From contig JALHJW010000004.1 of the NCBI GenBank assembly GCA_022839785.1, positions 258,862 to 322,861 on the forward strand: a stretch of 64,000 bases of DNA. Reading direction: 5' to 3'. The notes under the pieces were generated by a model. The model worked only from the letters and a program-made list of their open reading frames with translations, was not told where the DNA came from and made no database searches. Shown here in pieces: positions 48,389 through 56,666 of this stretch (positions are counted from its first letter, which is position 1; each line of letters starts with the position of its first letter). The translations under genes and the position numbers were made by a program. The stretch comes from Desulfovibrio sp. Lineage in GTDB: Bacteria; Desulfobacterota; Desulfovibrionia; Desulfovibrionales; Desulfovibrionaceae.

Positions 48389-49084
48389 ATGGCCAAGACC
48401 GACATCCTCGACAAGAAACCCGGCGATGCGGGCATCCGCAAGCAGATCGTGCTGCCTTTCAGAAAGTCCCTGCAGATCAGCCTGCAGAGCCTGCGCGTGC
48501 GCTTCTTCCGCAACTGCGTCACGGTCATGACCCTGGTCCTGGCCGTGGCCTTCCTGGCCTTCGTGCTCATCAGCTCCGACCTGGCCACGGGCATCCTCAA
48601 CTCGAACATGCCCGGCTGCCGCATGATGCTCTCCAAGGCGGGCTTCGACCTGCCCGAGGGCGCGACCAGCGTCGGCTCGTCGGCCAAGGACCGCTGGATC
48701 GTGATCCTTTCCCTGCTCGTCTGCACCGTGGGCATCGTCAACGCCCAACTCATGTCCGTCACCGAGCGCTTCCGCGAGATCGGCACCATGAAGTGCCTGG
48801 GCGCGCTGGACAGCTTCGTGCTGCGCCTCTTTCTGCTGGAGGCGGCCATGCAGGGGCTGGCCGGGGCCATCCTGGGCGGGCTGCTGGGCGGACTGGGGGC
48901 GCTGCTCGCGGGGCTCCTGCGCTTCGGTCTGGCCGCGGCCATGCACATGCCCCTGGCGCAGGTCCTCGCTTCGCTGGGTCTGGCCGCCCTGGTGGGCATG
49001 GCCCTCTCCCTGATCGGCGTATTCTACCCGGCCCTGGTGGCCGCGCGCATGCAGCCCGTGGAAGCCATGCGCGCCGAGGAATGA
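48389..49084 (+). CDS. Short FtsX-like ABC permease
   Basis: A 231-residue permease of the MacB/LolC type, reduced. TM1 (about 43-65: VTVMTLVLAVAFLAFVLISSDL) is followed by only some 40 residues before TM2, so the usual large periplasmic MacB domain is missing. TM2-TM4 and the coupling helix MSVTERFREIGTMKCLGALDSFVLRLFLLE are present, and the end is MQPVEAMRAEE. It is the first gene of the 48389-60043 block and lies 11 bases before the ATPase. It may pair with the giant permease as a hetero-oligomer. Confidence 0.85.
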   Translation: MAKTDILDKKPGDAGIRKQIVLPFRKSLQISLQSLRVRFFRNCVTVMTLVLAVAFLAFVLISSDLATGILNSNMPGCRMMLSKAGFDLPEGATSVGSSAKDRWIVILSLLVCTVGIVNAQLMSVTERFREIGTMKCLGALDSFVLRLFLLEAAMQGLAGAILGGLLGGLGALLAGLLRFGLAAAMHMPLAQVLASLGLAALVGMALSLIGVFYPALVAARMQPVEAMRAEE

Positions 49085-49094
49085 GGAGGATTTC

Positions 49095-49841
49095 GTGGCG
49101 TCGTCGCACACCATCGTCCGCGTCAGCGGGGTCACGAAGACCTTCCGCATGGGCAGACACGAGGTCCAGGCCCTGCGCGGCGTGGACCTGGAGATCAAAG
49201 CGGGCGAGTACATCTCCATCATGGGGCCGTCCGGTTCGGGCAAGTCCACCCTCTTCAACATGATCGGCGGCCTGGACAAGCCCACGGAGGGCAAGGTCTT
49301 CATCGACGAGGTGGACATCGCCCAACTCGACGCCTACGAGCTGGCCTGGCTGCGCAACCGCAAGATCGGCTACATCTTCCAGACCTTCAACCTTATCCAG
49401 GTCATGACCGCTCTGGAGAACGTGACCCTGCCCATGACCTTCGGCGGCATGAGCCAGGACGACGCCGTGGAGAAGGGCATCGAACTGTTGAAGCTCGTGG
49501 GGCTGGAGGGCCGGCACAACCACAAGCCGCAGGAACTCTCCGGCGGACAGCAGCAGCGCGTGGCCGTGGCCCGCTCCCTGGCCAACTCCCCGGCCATCAT
49601 CCTGGCCGACGAGCCCACCGGCAACCTGGACCTCTCCACCGGCGCGGAGATCATCGAACTCCTGCGCGTCCTCTCGGCCGAGCGCGGGGTGACCATCATC
49701 ACCGCCACCCACGACTACAAGATGCTCAACGTCTCGGATCGGGTGATCTGGATCGTGGACGGCCGCATCGACCGCATCGAAAACCGCGCCGACCTGGACA
49801 TCCAGGTGGGCGAGATCAAGCGCGAGGAGGCCCGCGCGTGA
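49095..49841 (+). CDS. ABC transporter ATP-binding protein, LolD/MacB type
   Basis: A 248-residue ATPase. Walker A is GPSGSGKS (44-51), the signature is LSGGQ (148-152), Walker B ILADEPTGNLD starts at about 169, and His of the H-loop is in TATHDYKM. The LolD/FtsE-type mechanotransmission class drives FtsX-like permeases through conformational change and need not transport a solute. GTG at 49095 has GAGGAGGA upstream. Its stop overlaps the next start (GTGA), so the giant permease is coupled to it. Confidence 0.95.
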   Translation: MASSHTIVRVSGVTKTFRMGRHEVQALRGVDLEIKAGEYISIMGPSGSGKSTLFNMIGGLDKPTEGKVFIDEVDIAQLDAYELAWLRNRKIGYIFQTFNLIQVMTALENVTLPMTFGGMSQDDAVEKGIELLKLVGLEGRHNHKPQELSGGQQQRVAVARSLANSPAIILADEPTGNLDLSTGAEIIELLRVLSAERGVTIITATHDYKMLNVSDRVIWIVDGRIDRIENRADLDIQVGEIKREEARA

Positions 49842-52800
49842 CCCTGGCGCGGGCGCTCGCCCTGGCGGCCCTGCTCGTCCTGGCCGCCGCGCCCGCTTCG
49901 GCGCAGGCCGCTCCCGCGGCGGACGCGGCCGCTTCGGCCCGCCGCAGCGTGGAGTTCCTCGCCTCCCTCCCGGACCGCACCACAGGCGGCCCGGGCGCGC
50001 ACGCGGCCGCGGAGCACATCGCCAAGACCTTCGCCGACCTGGGATTCGAAACCGACCGCCACGTCTTTCTCACGCCGCGCCGCATGCACGGCCCGGCCCG
50101 GCTGCAGCTGGCGGACGGCTCCGCCATCCCGCTGCTGCCCTTCACCGCCAACGCCGTGGCCCCCCAGAGCCTGCCGGAAGCGGGTCTGCGTGGACCGCTC
50201 GTCTGGGCGGGCAGCGGCGCCCTGGCCGAGATGGACGGCAAGCCCGTGGCCGGGGCCGTGGTGGTCATGGAACTGCTCTCCGGCAAGAACTGGATCAACG
50301 CCGCGGACCTCGGCGCGGCGGCCGTGATCTTCGTGGACCGCGGCACGCCCGTGCGCGGCTTCTTCACGGACAAGCGCGAACTGACGCCCATCGAACTGCC
50401 GACCTTTCTCGTCGCGGCCCCGGAACTGGCCCGCGTCCTGCCCGGTTTCGACCGCCCGGACCGCGCCGAAGCGGCGCCCGAGGTCCATCTCACCGGAGCG
50501 GCGCGCTGGGAGCGGGTGCGGGGTGAGAACGTCTACGCCCTGATTCCCGGCACGGACCCGCGTCTGGCGGACGAGCTTGTGGTGGCGGAGGCATTCTACG
50601 ACGCCGAAGCGCTGACGCCCGGCGACTCCCCGGGCGCGGAGGCGGCCGCCTCGGCCGCCGCCCTGCTCGAACTGGCCCGGCGCTTCAAGGATGCGCCTCC
50701 GGCGCGCAGCGTGCTGCTCCTGGCGACCTCGGGCCATGCCCAGGGGCTGGCGGGGGTGCGCGATTTCGTCTGGTCCGTGCGGGCCAAGGCCAAACGGCTC
50801 ACGGACATGGAACGCGAGCAGCGCAGCCGGGCCACCGCGGCCAGGGCCGCGCTGCGCATCCTGGAGGACTGCCTGGCGGGCCGTCCCCTCGCCGGGCTGA
50901 CCGCGCCCGAGGCCGCCCTCGTGGCCAAGACCCTGCGCACCCAGATCAAGAACCACGTGGACGCCCTCTCCACGCGCCTGATGCAGCTCCGCCTCGCGGG
51001 CGACACCGGCCGGGAGACCGAGATCCGCGACCTGGCCCGCCGCCGCATGCAGCTCCGGAACCTGGCCGAGGACACGGACCTCTCCCGCCTCGATCCACGC
51101 GACCTCGCGGTCATGGAGGAGTTCATTCCCGCGGCCATGGAGGAGCAACAGGCCGTGGCCGCGGACGCCGAGGAGCAGCACCGCGCCGTGAAAAGCGCCC
51201 GCCGCGCCCGCGCGCTCATCGCCCAGCGCGAGGTCGCGGCCTGGGTCTCGCTGCACCTCTCCACCCACGGCACGGGCGTGGGCGCCTTCAACGACGGCTT
51301 TCACTACGACATCCGGCCCGACCGCAACCGCAGCCCGGCCTACGGTCAGATCGAACGCATCCTCACGGCCGCGGCCGACCGCATCCCCGCCTCGGCCGGG
51401 GCGGCCCCCTTCCGCGACACCCTGCGCCCCTCGCGCATCCGTCCCTGGGAATCCTGGTTCCTGGACCGGCCGGGGCTGGGCGGCGAGGTGGCGGCCCTGG
51501 GCGGCATGCTCGGCCTGACCCTGGCCACGGTGGAGGACGCGCGGGCCGTCTGGGGCACTTCCTACGACACTCTGGACCTCGTGGATTTCGCCGCGCTGGC
51601 CTCCCAGATCGCCCTGGCGGGGGAACTCGTCGGCGAACTGGCCCGCATCCCCCAGCCCCTGTACCGCGACCTGCCCCGCCAGGGACTCTCCGAACTGGAG
51701 GGCCGCGCCCGCTTCATCCGCCAGGGCGAACTCTTTCCGGACCAGCCCGCGCCCGGCACCGTGGTGCAGGTCTACCAGGGACCGGCCGTGGTCTACGGTA
51801 TGGTGGACACCGAGGGCGTCTTCCGGCTGCCCGGCCTCGCGGACAGCAAAAACACCTTCCACAAGGCCGTCGTCGAGGCCTACCGGTTCGATCCGTCCGA
51901 CGGGCGTCCGCTCTGGGCCGTGGACAAGAAGCAGACCGGCAAGGACGCCTATCGCGTAAAGATGGTGCGTCTGCGCATGGAGACGAACCTGGTGATGTTC
52001 GCGGCCCGTCCCGTGGCCGTCTCCGGTCTTCTGGAGCCGCGCACCTTCAACTATCTGACCCGCATCGATCTCTACGACGGCCGCCGCGACGCCACCCCCC
52101 TGAAGTACTGGTTCAGCCGCATCGACACCCGCGACTCCACCCAGGCCGCCGTGTTCCTGGAAAGCGGCACGCCGCTCAAGATGACCCTCTCGGACTCGGT
52201 GCTGACCCATAAGATGATCCTGACCCATGCCGCGCCCGGCGAGCCCGAGGGCGTGGGCTATCTGCCCGCGGACTTCCCCCGCATCCGGGCCACGGAGTTC
52301 CACGTGGCCCGGGACATGTGGGCGCTGCTGGGACCCCGCGTGCAGAACCTGGAGACGCACGGCATCGTCAACGAGCGCATCCGCGCCCTGCAGGCCCGGG
52401 GAACGGCCACGCTCGCGGCGGCCGAGACGGCCCGGGCCGACATGCGCTGGGGGGATTTCCTTGAGCAGGCGCGCGCCTCCTGGGCTCTGGCCACCAGGGT
52501 CTACCAGGACGTGGAGCGGACGCAGCGCGACGTGCTCATGGGCGTGCTCTTCTACATCGCCCTTTTCGTGCCCTTCGCCTACTGCGCCGAGCGGGTGCTC
52601 TTCGCCTTCGCGGACATCCACAAACGCATTCTGGGGTTCCTGGGCATCCTCTGCGCGGTCATCGCGGTGATCTACGCCGTGCATCCGGCCTTCCAGCTCA
52701 CCTACTCGCCCCTGGTGGTCATCCTGGCCTTCTTCATCGCCGGACTCTCCGCCCTGGTGGCGCTGATCATCTTCATGCGTTTCGAGCGCGAGATGGAGAA

Positions 52801-54655
52801 GCTGCAGCGCCGCGCGGGCCACGTCCAGGCCTCGGAGGTCAGCCGCCTGCGCGCCTTCGGCGCGGCCTTCGTCATCGGCGTGACCAACCTGCGCAGGCGC
52901 AAAATCCGCACCACCCTCACCGTGGCCACGCTGATCATCCTGACCTTCACGATCATGAGCTTCACCTCGGTCAAGTCCGTGCGCCAAAGCACGGCCGCCC
53001 AGTTCAGCGACGCCGCCTCCTACCAGGGCGTGCTCATGAAGAGCCTGGGCTGGGCCAGCCTGCCGCGCGAGGCCGAAGGCGTGGTGCGCGGCGCGTTGCA
53101 CGGCCAGGCGGTGGTCGCGCCGCGCGTCTGGCTGGAGCAGAAGGACCGGACCACGGCCCCCCACGTTCCAGTGGCGCGCGCCGACGTGCAGAACGAGGCC
53201 CGCGCCCTGGTGGGCATGAGCGCGGACGAGCCGCGCGTCAGCGGCCTGGACCGCACCTTGACGGGCGGTCGCTGGCTGCGGCCCGGCGAGACGCGCGCCG
53301 TCCTCCTGCCCGCGGACCTCGCGGCCCGGCTCGGCATCGATCCGGCCACGCCCGGCGACGCCGAGGTCCTGCTCTGGGGACTGCCATTCTCCGTGGTCGG
53401 CTGCTTCGACCCCGCCCGCATGGACGGCTTCGCGGACCTGGACGGCGAAGCGCCCACGCCCGTGACCTTCCCCTCCGAGACCGCGGCCGCCCTGGCCGAG
53501 GCCCAGGCCGAGGAACTGGAACCGGGAGAGGAGGCCGCAGCCTTCCAGAGCCGCTACCAGCACGTCCCGGCCGGACAGATGGTCATCGTCCCGGCGGACA
53601 CGGCCCTGGCCCTGGGCGGCAGCCTCAAGTCCCTGGCCGCGGCCCCGGAGTCGGGCGGCCCGGCGCAACTGGCCCGGGCCATGAACGACCGCTTCGGCCT
53701 GCCGCTCTTCGTGGGCGGCCCGGAGGGCACCTCGATCTACAGCGCCTCGGACCGCATCGACTATTCCGGCGTGCCCAACATCGCCGTGCCCCTGATCATC
53801 GCCGTGTGCATCGTGCTCAACACCATGATCTCCAGCGTCTACGAGCGCAAACGGGAGATCGGCGTCTACACCTCCATCGGCATGGCCCCCCCCCACGTCT
53901 CCTACCTCTTCATCGCCGAGGCCGTGGCCTTCGCCGTGCTCAGCGCGGTGCTCGGCTACCTCCTGGCCCAGACCGCGGCCGGACTGCTCTCAGGCACGCG
54001 CATCTGGGAAGGCATGACCGCCAACTACTCCTCCCTGGCGGGCGTGGCCGCCATGTTCCTGGTCATCGCCGTGACCCTGCTCTCGGTCGTCTACCCGGCC
54101 AAGGTCGCGGCCGACATCGCCATCCCCGACGTCAGCCGCTCCTGGACCATGCCCGCGGCCTCGGGCAACGAGGTCTCCCTGACCCTGCCCTTCCTGCTGA
54201 AGGCCCCGGAGCAGGAATGCGTGGGCGGCTTCCTCCTCGACTACTACAAGGCCCACCACGACGTGACCCACGGCCTGTTCTGCTCGGACGACATCGCCTG
54301 CGAATTCGCCTGCCCCATCCAGAGCCCCGGCGCGCCCGGAACGGACCCGGACGGCGCGCCCGAATGCCTCAACCTGCGCGCCTCCATCTGGCTCGCGCCC
54401 TTCGACTTCGGCGTGAAGCAGCACACCGAGCTGACCTTCTGCCCCTCGACGGAACAGCAGGGCTTTCTCGAAATCCGCATCCGCATCGTGCGCGAGGCGG
54501 GCGAGGCGGGCATCTGGCGGCGGCTGAACAAGAACTTCCTCAACGACCTGCGCAAGCAGCTTCTGGTCTGGCGTTCGCTGGACGCGGAGGGCCGCGCGGG
54601 CTACGAGGATCTGCTCAGGCGCTTCATGGCGCAGGAGCGGAAAACCACGGGATAA
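49838..54655 (+). CDS. 1605-aa FtsX-type permease with degenerate M28-peptidase-like domain
   Basis: A signal peptide (1-23, ALALAALLVLAAAPASAQA) is followed by an M28/PA-like extracytoplasmic domain to about residue 320. Its active-site landmarks are altered: EAFYDAEA (251-258) where a His-x-Asp is expected, GAEAAASAAA (267-276) for the usual Asp-rich segment, and SGHAQGLAG (298-306) where Glu-Glu is expected. A long helical and beta-rich region follows (320-890), then hydrophobic segments at about 900-915, 930-948 and 958-980, the FtsX-like core (NLRRRKIRTTLTVATLI, 1017-1033), a large second extracytoplasmic domain and a final TM set around 1315-1430. A 160-residue soluble C-terminal tail ends it. 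It is the central protein of the block. Function: likely an ATP-driven, non-hydrolytic peptide/lipoprotein device; this is inference. Confidence 0.85.
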   Translation: MTLARALALAALLVLAAAPASAQAAPAADAAASARRSVEFLASLPDRTTGGPGAHAAAEHIAKTFADLGFETDRHVFLTPRRMHGPARLQLADGSAIPLLPFTANAVAPQSLPEAGLRGPLVWAGSGALAEMDGKPVAGAVVVMELLSGKNWINAADLGAAAVIFVDRGTPVRGFFTDKRELTPIELPTFLVAAPELARVLPGFDRPDRAEAAPEVHLTGAARWERVRGENVYALIPGTDPRLADELVVAEAFYDAEALTPGDSPGAEAAASAAALLELARRFKDAPPARSVLLLATSGHAQGLAGVRDFVWSVRAKAKRLTDMEREQRSRATAARAALRILEDCLAGRPLAGLTAPEAALVAKTLRTQIKNHVDALSTRLMQLRLAGDTGRETEIRDLARRRMQLRNLAEDTDLSRLDPRDLAVMEEFIPAAMEEQQAVAADAEEQHRAVKSARRARALIAQREVAAWVSLHLSTHGTGVGAFNDGFHYDIRPDRNRSPAYGQIERILTAAADRIPASAGAAPFRDTLRPSRIRPWESWFLDRPGLGGEVAALGGMLGLTLATVEDARAVWGTSYDTLDLVDFAALASQIALAGELVGELARIPQPLYRDLPRQGLSELEGRARFIRQGELFPDQPAPGTVVQVYQGPAVVYGMVDTEGVFRLPGLADSKNTFHKAVVEAYRFDPSDGRPLWAVDKKQTGKDAYRVKMVRLRMETNLVMFAARPVAVSGLLEPRTFNYLTRIDLYDGRRDATPLKYWFSRIDTRDSTQAAVFLESGTPLKMTLSDSVLTHKMILTHAAPGEPEGVGYLPADFPRIRATEFHVARDMWALLGPRVQNLETHGIVNERIRALQARGTATLAAAETARADMRWGDFLEQARASWALATRVYQDVERTQRDVLMGVLFYIALFVPFAYCAERVLFAFADIHKRILGFLGILCAVIAVIYAVHPAFQLTYSPLVVILAFFIAGLSALVALIIFMRFEREMEKLQRRAGHVQASEVSRLRAFGAAFVIGVTNLRRRKIRTTLTVATLIILTFTIMSFTSVKSVRQSTAAQFSDAASYQGVLMKSLGWASLPREAEGVVRGALHGQAVVAPRVWLEQKDRTTAPHVPVARADVQNEARALVGMSADEPRVSGLDRTLTGGRWLRPGETRAVLLPADLAARLGIDPATPGDAEVLLWGLPFSVVGCFDPARMDGFADLDGEAPTPVTFPSETAAALAEAQAEELEPGEEAAAFQSRYQHVPAGQMVIVPADTALALGGSLKSLAAAPESGGPAQLARAMNDRFGLPLFVGGPEGTSIYSASDRIDYSGVPNIAVPLIIAVCIVLNTMISSVYERKREIGVYTSIGMAPPHVSYLFIAEAVAFAVLSAVLGYLLAQTAAGLLSGTRIWEGMTANYSSLAGVAAMFLVIAVTLLSVVYPAKVAADIAIPDVSRSWTMPAASGNEVSLTLPFLLKAPEQECVGGFLLDYYKAHHDVTHGLFCSDDIACEFACPIQSPGAPGTDPDGAPECLNLRASIWLAPFDFGVKQHTELTFCPSTEQQGFLEIRIRIVREAGEAGIWRRLNKNFLNDLRKQLLVWRSLDAEGRAGYEDLLRRFMAQERKTTG

Positions 54656-54664
54656 CGGCGGGAC

Positions 54665-56644
54665 ATGGCGCAGCAAAAGACCATACGGCCGCGGGCCGTG
54701 GCCCTGGGCGTGGCCCTGGGGCTGGCCGTGTGCGCCGTCACGCCCGCCAACAACCTCCTGCTCAGGGCCACGCTCCTGGGCGGCGGCCACTTCCCGCTGG
54801 CCCCCTTCGTCATCCTCTTCTGGCTCACGATCTTCGCCCGCCTCGGCGGCCGCCTCCTGAAGAGGGACCTCCTGCGCGGACGGGAACTCTTCACCACCTG
54901 GATACTCACGGTGCTCGTCTCCGGCCTGCCCTACACCGGGCTCGTGCGCACCTTCTTCGTCAACCTCACCGCGCCGCAGAGCTTCGCCACGCCCGGCAAC
55001 CGCTGGGCCGAGACCCTGGGGCCGCTTCTGCCCGCCGAACTCTACCCCGGCAACGAGAAGGCCATCACGGCCATCTACGACGGACTGGACGGGGCCATCG
55101 GCCAGGGTCCGCTGGCCGTTCTGACGCGCATCGACTGGTCGGCCTGGGCCACGCCCCTGGCCTGGTGGGGCGTCTTCGTGCTGCTCTCCTTCACGGCCAT
55201 GATCTGCGTCGTGAATCTCTTCAGCCGCCAGTGGATCGAGAACGAGCGGGTCAACTTCCCGCTCCTGCGGCTGCCGCAGGTCATGGAGGAAGCCGTGGAC
55301 GAAGGCCGTTTCACGGCCTTCCTGACCAACCGCTGGCTGCTCACGGGCCTGGCCCTGACCGTCTTCCTGCACACGCTCAACGGCCTGGCCCTCTTCCACC
55401 CGGAGATACCACCCATCCCCACCTCCCTGGCCGTGGGCAAGTACTTCTCCAAATACGGCCTGTTCTCAGGTTTCACCAAACTGAAGGTGGGCATCTACCC
55501 CGCCTTCATCGGCTTCGCCTTCCTCACCTCGCGCCAGATATCCCTGAGCCTCTGGTCCTTCTTCCTCTTCGGCGCGCTGGCCGTGGGCCTTCTCGAAGTC
55601 ACGGGGCTGGCCCTGCCGCCGGGCGCGCTGGGCGCGACCTTCGGCCCCACCCTGGCCGCGGTGGAGGAAACCCAGATGATCGGGGCCTACACCGTCTTCT
55701 TCGTCTTCCTGCTCTGGCTGGCCCGTTCGCACCTCGCCATGGTCGCGCGCCACGCCGTGGGTCTGGCCCCGGCAGGCTCCTCGGAAAGCGAATGGTTCTC
55801 CCTGCGCACAGCCTTCTGGACCGGCCTCGCGGCCATGCTCCTGCTCGCCGCCTGGTGCGTGCGCATGGGCATGCCCCCGGCCGCCGCGCTGGCCGTGCCC
55901 CTGGCCTTCTTCATGGTCTCCTTCGTGGCCGCGCGCATCATCTGCCAGGGCGGCATCGCCTATTTCACCCTCACGGCCGCGCCCCTGGACGGCCTGCTGG
56001 CCCTGTTCGGCTCGGGCTTCCTCGGCTCCACCGGCCTGCTCGTGGCCGCCGCGGCGCAGAAGGTGCTCTTCGTGGATCTGCGCGAATCCCTCCTGCCCTC
56101 GCTCTTCCACGCCGCCAAGGCGGGCGAGGAGGTACGGAACAAACGCCTCTTCCTCTTCGGCATCGTGGCCGTGCTGGCGCTCGGCGTCATCGTCAGCCTC
56201 GCCTCCATGATGGCCCTGTGCCACACCTACGGCATGCGCGAACTGGAGCTGGAGTGGGCCACCCGCACCTCCATCTCGGTCTACGACACGGTCAAGCAGC
56301 TGCTGGACGCCCCCCTGGGGCCGCAACGCTGGATGCTGACCTGGGCGGTCGTCGGCGGGGCGATCATGTTCGCCCTGGTGGCCTGCTACCACCGGTTCAG
56401 CTGGTGGCCCCTGCACCCCATCGGCTATCTGGCCGCCTACAGCTCCTCCATGCGCATCCTGTGGTTCAGCTTCCTCGTGGGCTGGATGGTGAACCAGGTC
56501 TGCCTGCGCTACGGCGGGGTGACGCTCTTCGGCAAGGTGCGCTACTTCTTCTTCGGCCTGATCCTGGGCGACTTCCTCATGGGCGGCGCCTGGGCGCTCG
56601 TGGGACTGCAGACCGGCATCGCCTATCAGGTCCTGCCGGACTAG
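54665..56644 (+). CDS. Large polytopic membrane protein, OPT-like (first of two)
   Basis: A 659-residue, very hydrophobic protein with about a dozen or more membrane segments and no signal peptide cleavage site. Features are TPANNLLLRATLLGGGHFPLAPFVILFWLTI near the start, ENERVNFPLLRLPQVM (a typical OPT-like motif region), FVAARIICQGGIAYFTLTA and a C-terminal YFFFGLILGDFLMGGAWAL. It resembles oligopeptide-transporter-superfamily-related families (DUF6785/DUF6784-like), but I cannot confirm which. It starts nine bases after the giant permease and is followed by a second, related-sized protein. Confidence 0.7.
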   Translation: MAQQKTIRPRAVALGVALGLAVCAVTPANNLLLRATLLGGGHFPLAPFVILFWLTIFARLGGRLLKRDLLRGRELFTTWILTVLVSGLPYTGLVRTFFVNLTAPQSFATPGNRWAETLGPLLPAELYPGNEKAITAIYDGLDGAIGQGPLAVLTRIDWSAWATPLAWWGVFVLLSFTAMICVVNLFSRQWIENERVNFPLLRLPQVMEEAVDEGRFTAFLTNRWLLTGLALTVFLHTLNGLALFHPEIPPIPTSLAVGKYFSKYGLFSGFTKLKVGIYPAFIGFAFLTSRQISLSLWSFFLFGALAVGLLEVTGLALPPGALGATFGPTLAAVEETQMIGAYTVFFVFLLWLARSHLAMVARHAVGLAPAGSSESEWFSLRTAFWTGLAAMLLLAAWCVRMGMPPAAALAVPLAFFMVSFVAARIICQGGIAYFTLTAAPLDGLLALFGSGFLGSTGLLVAAAAQKVLFVDLRESLLPSLFHAAKAGEEVRNKRLFLFGIVAVLALGVIVSLASMMALCHTYGMRELELEWATRTSISVYDTVKQLLDAPLGPQRWMLTWAVVGGAIMFALVACYHRFSWWPLHPIGYLAAYSSSMRILWFSFLVGWMVNQVCLRYGGVTLFGKVRYFFFGLILGDFLMGGAWALVGLQTGIAYQVLPD

Positions 56645-56666
56645 GCTGAAACGACACGGACGCGGC

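Noticed and set aside
49715..53896. Long minus-strand open frame opposite the giant permease
   Set aside because: It is antisense to the permease, is rich in Gly/His/Ala/Arg, and has no family motif; a GC artefact.
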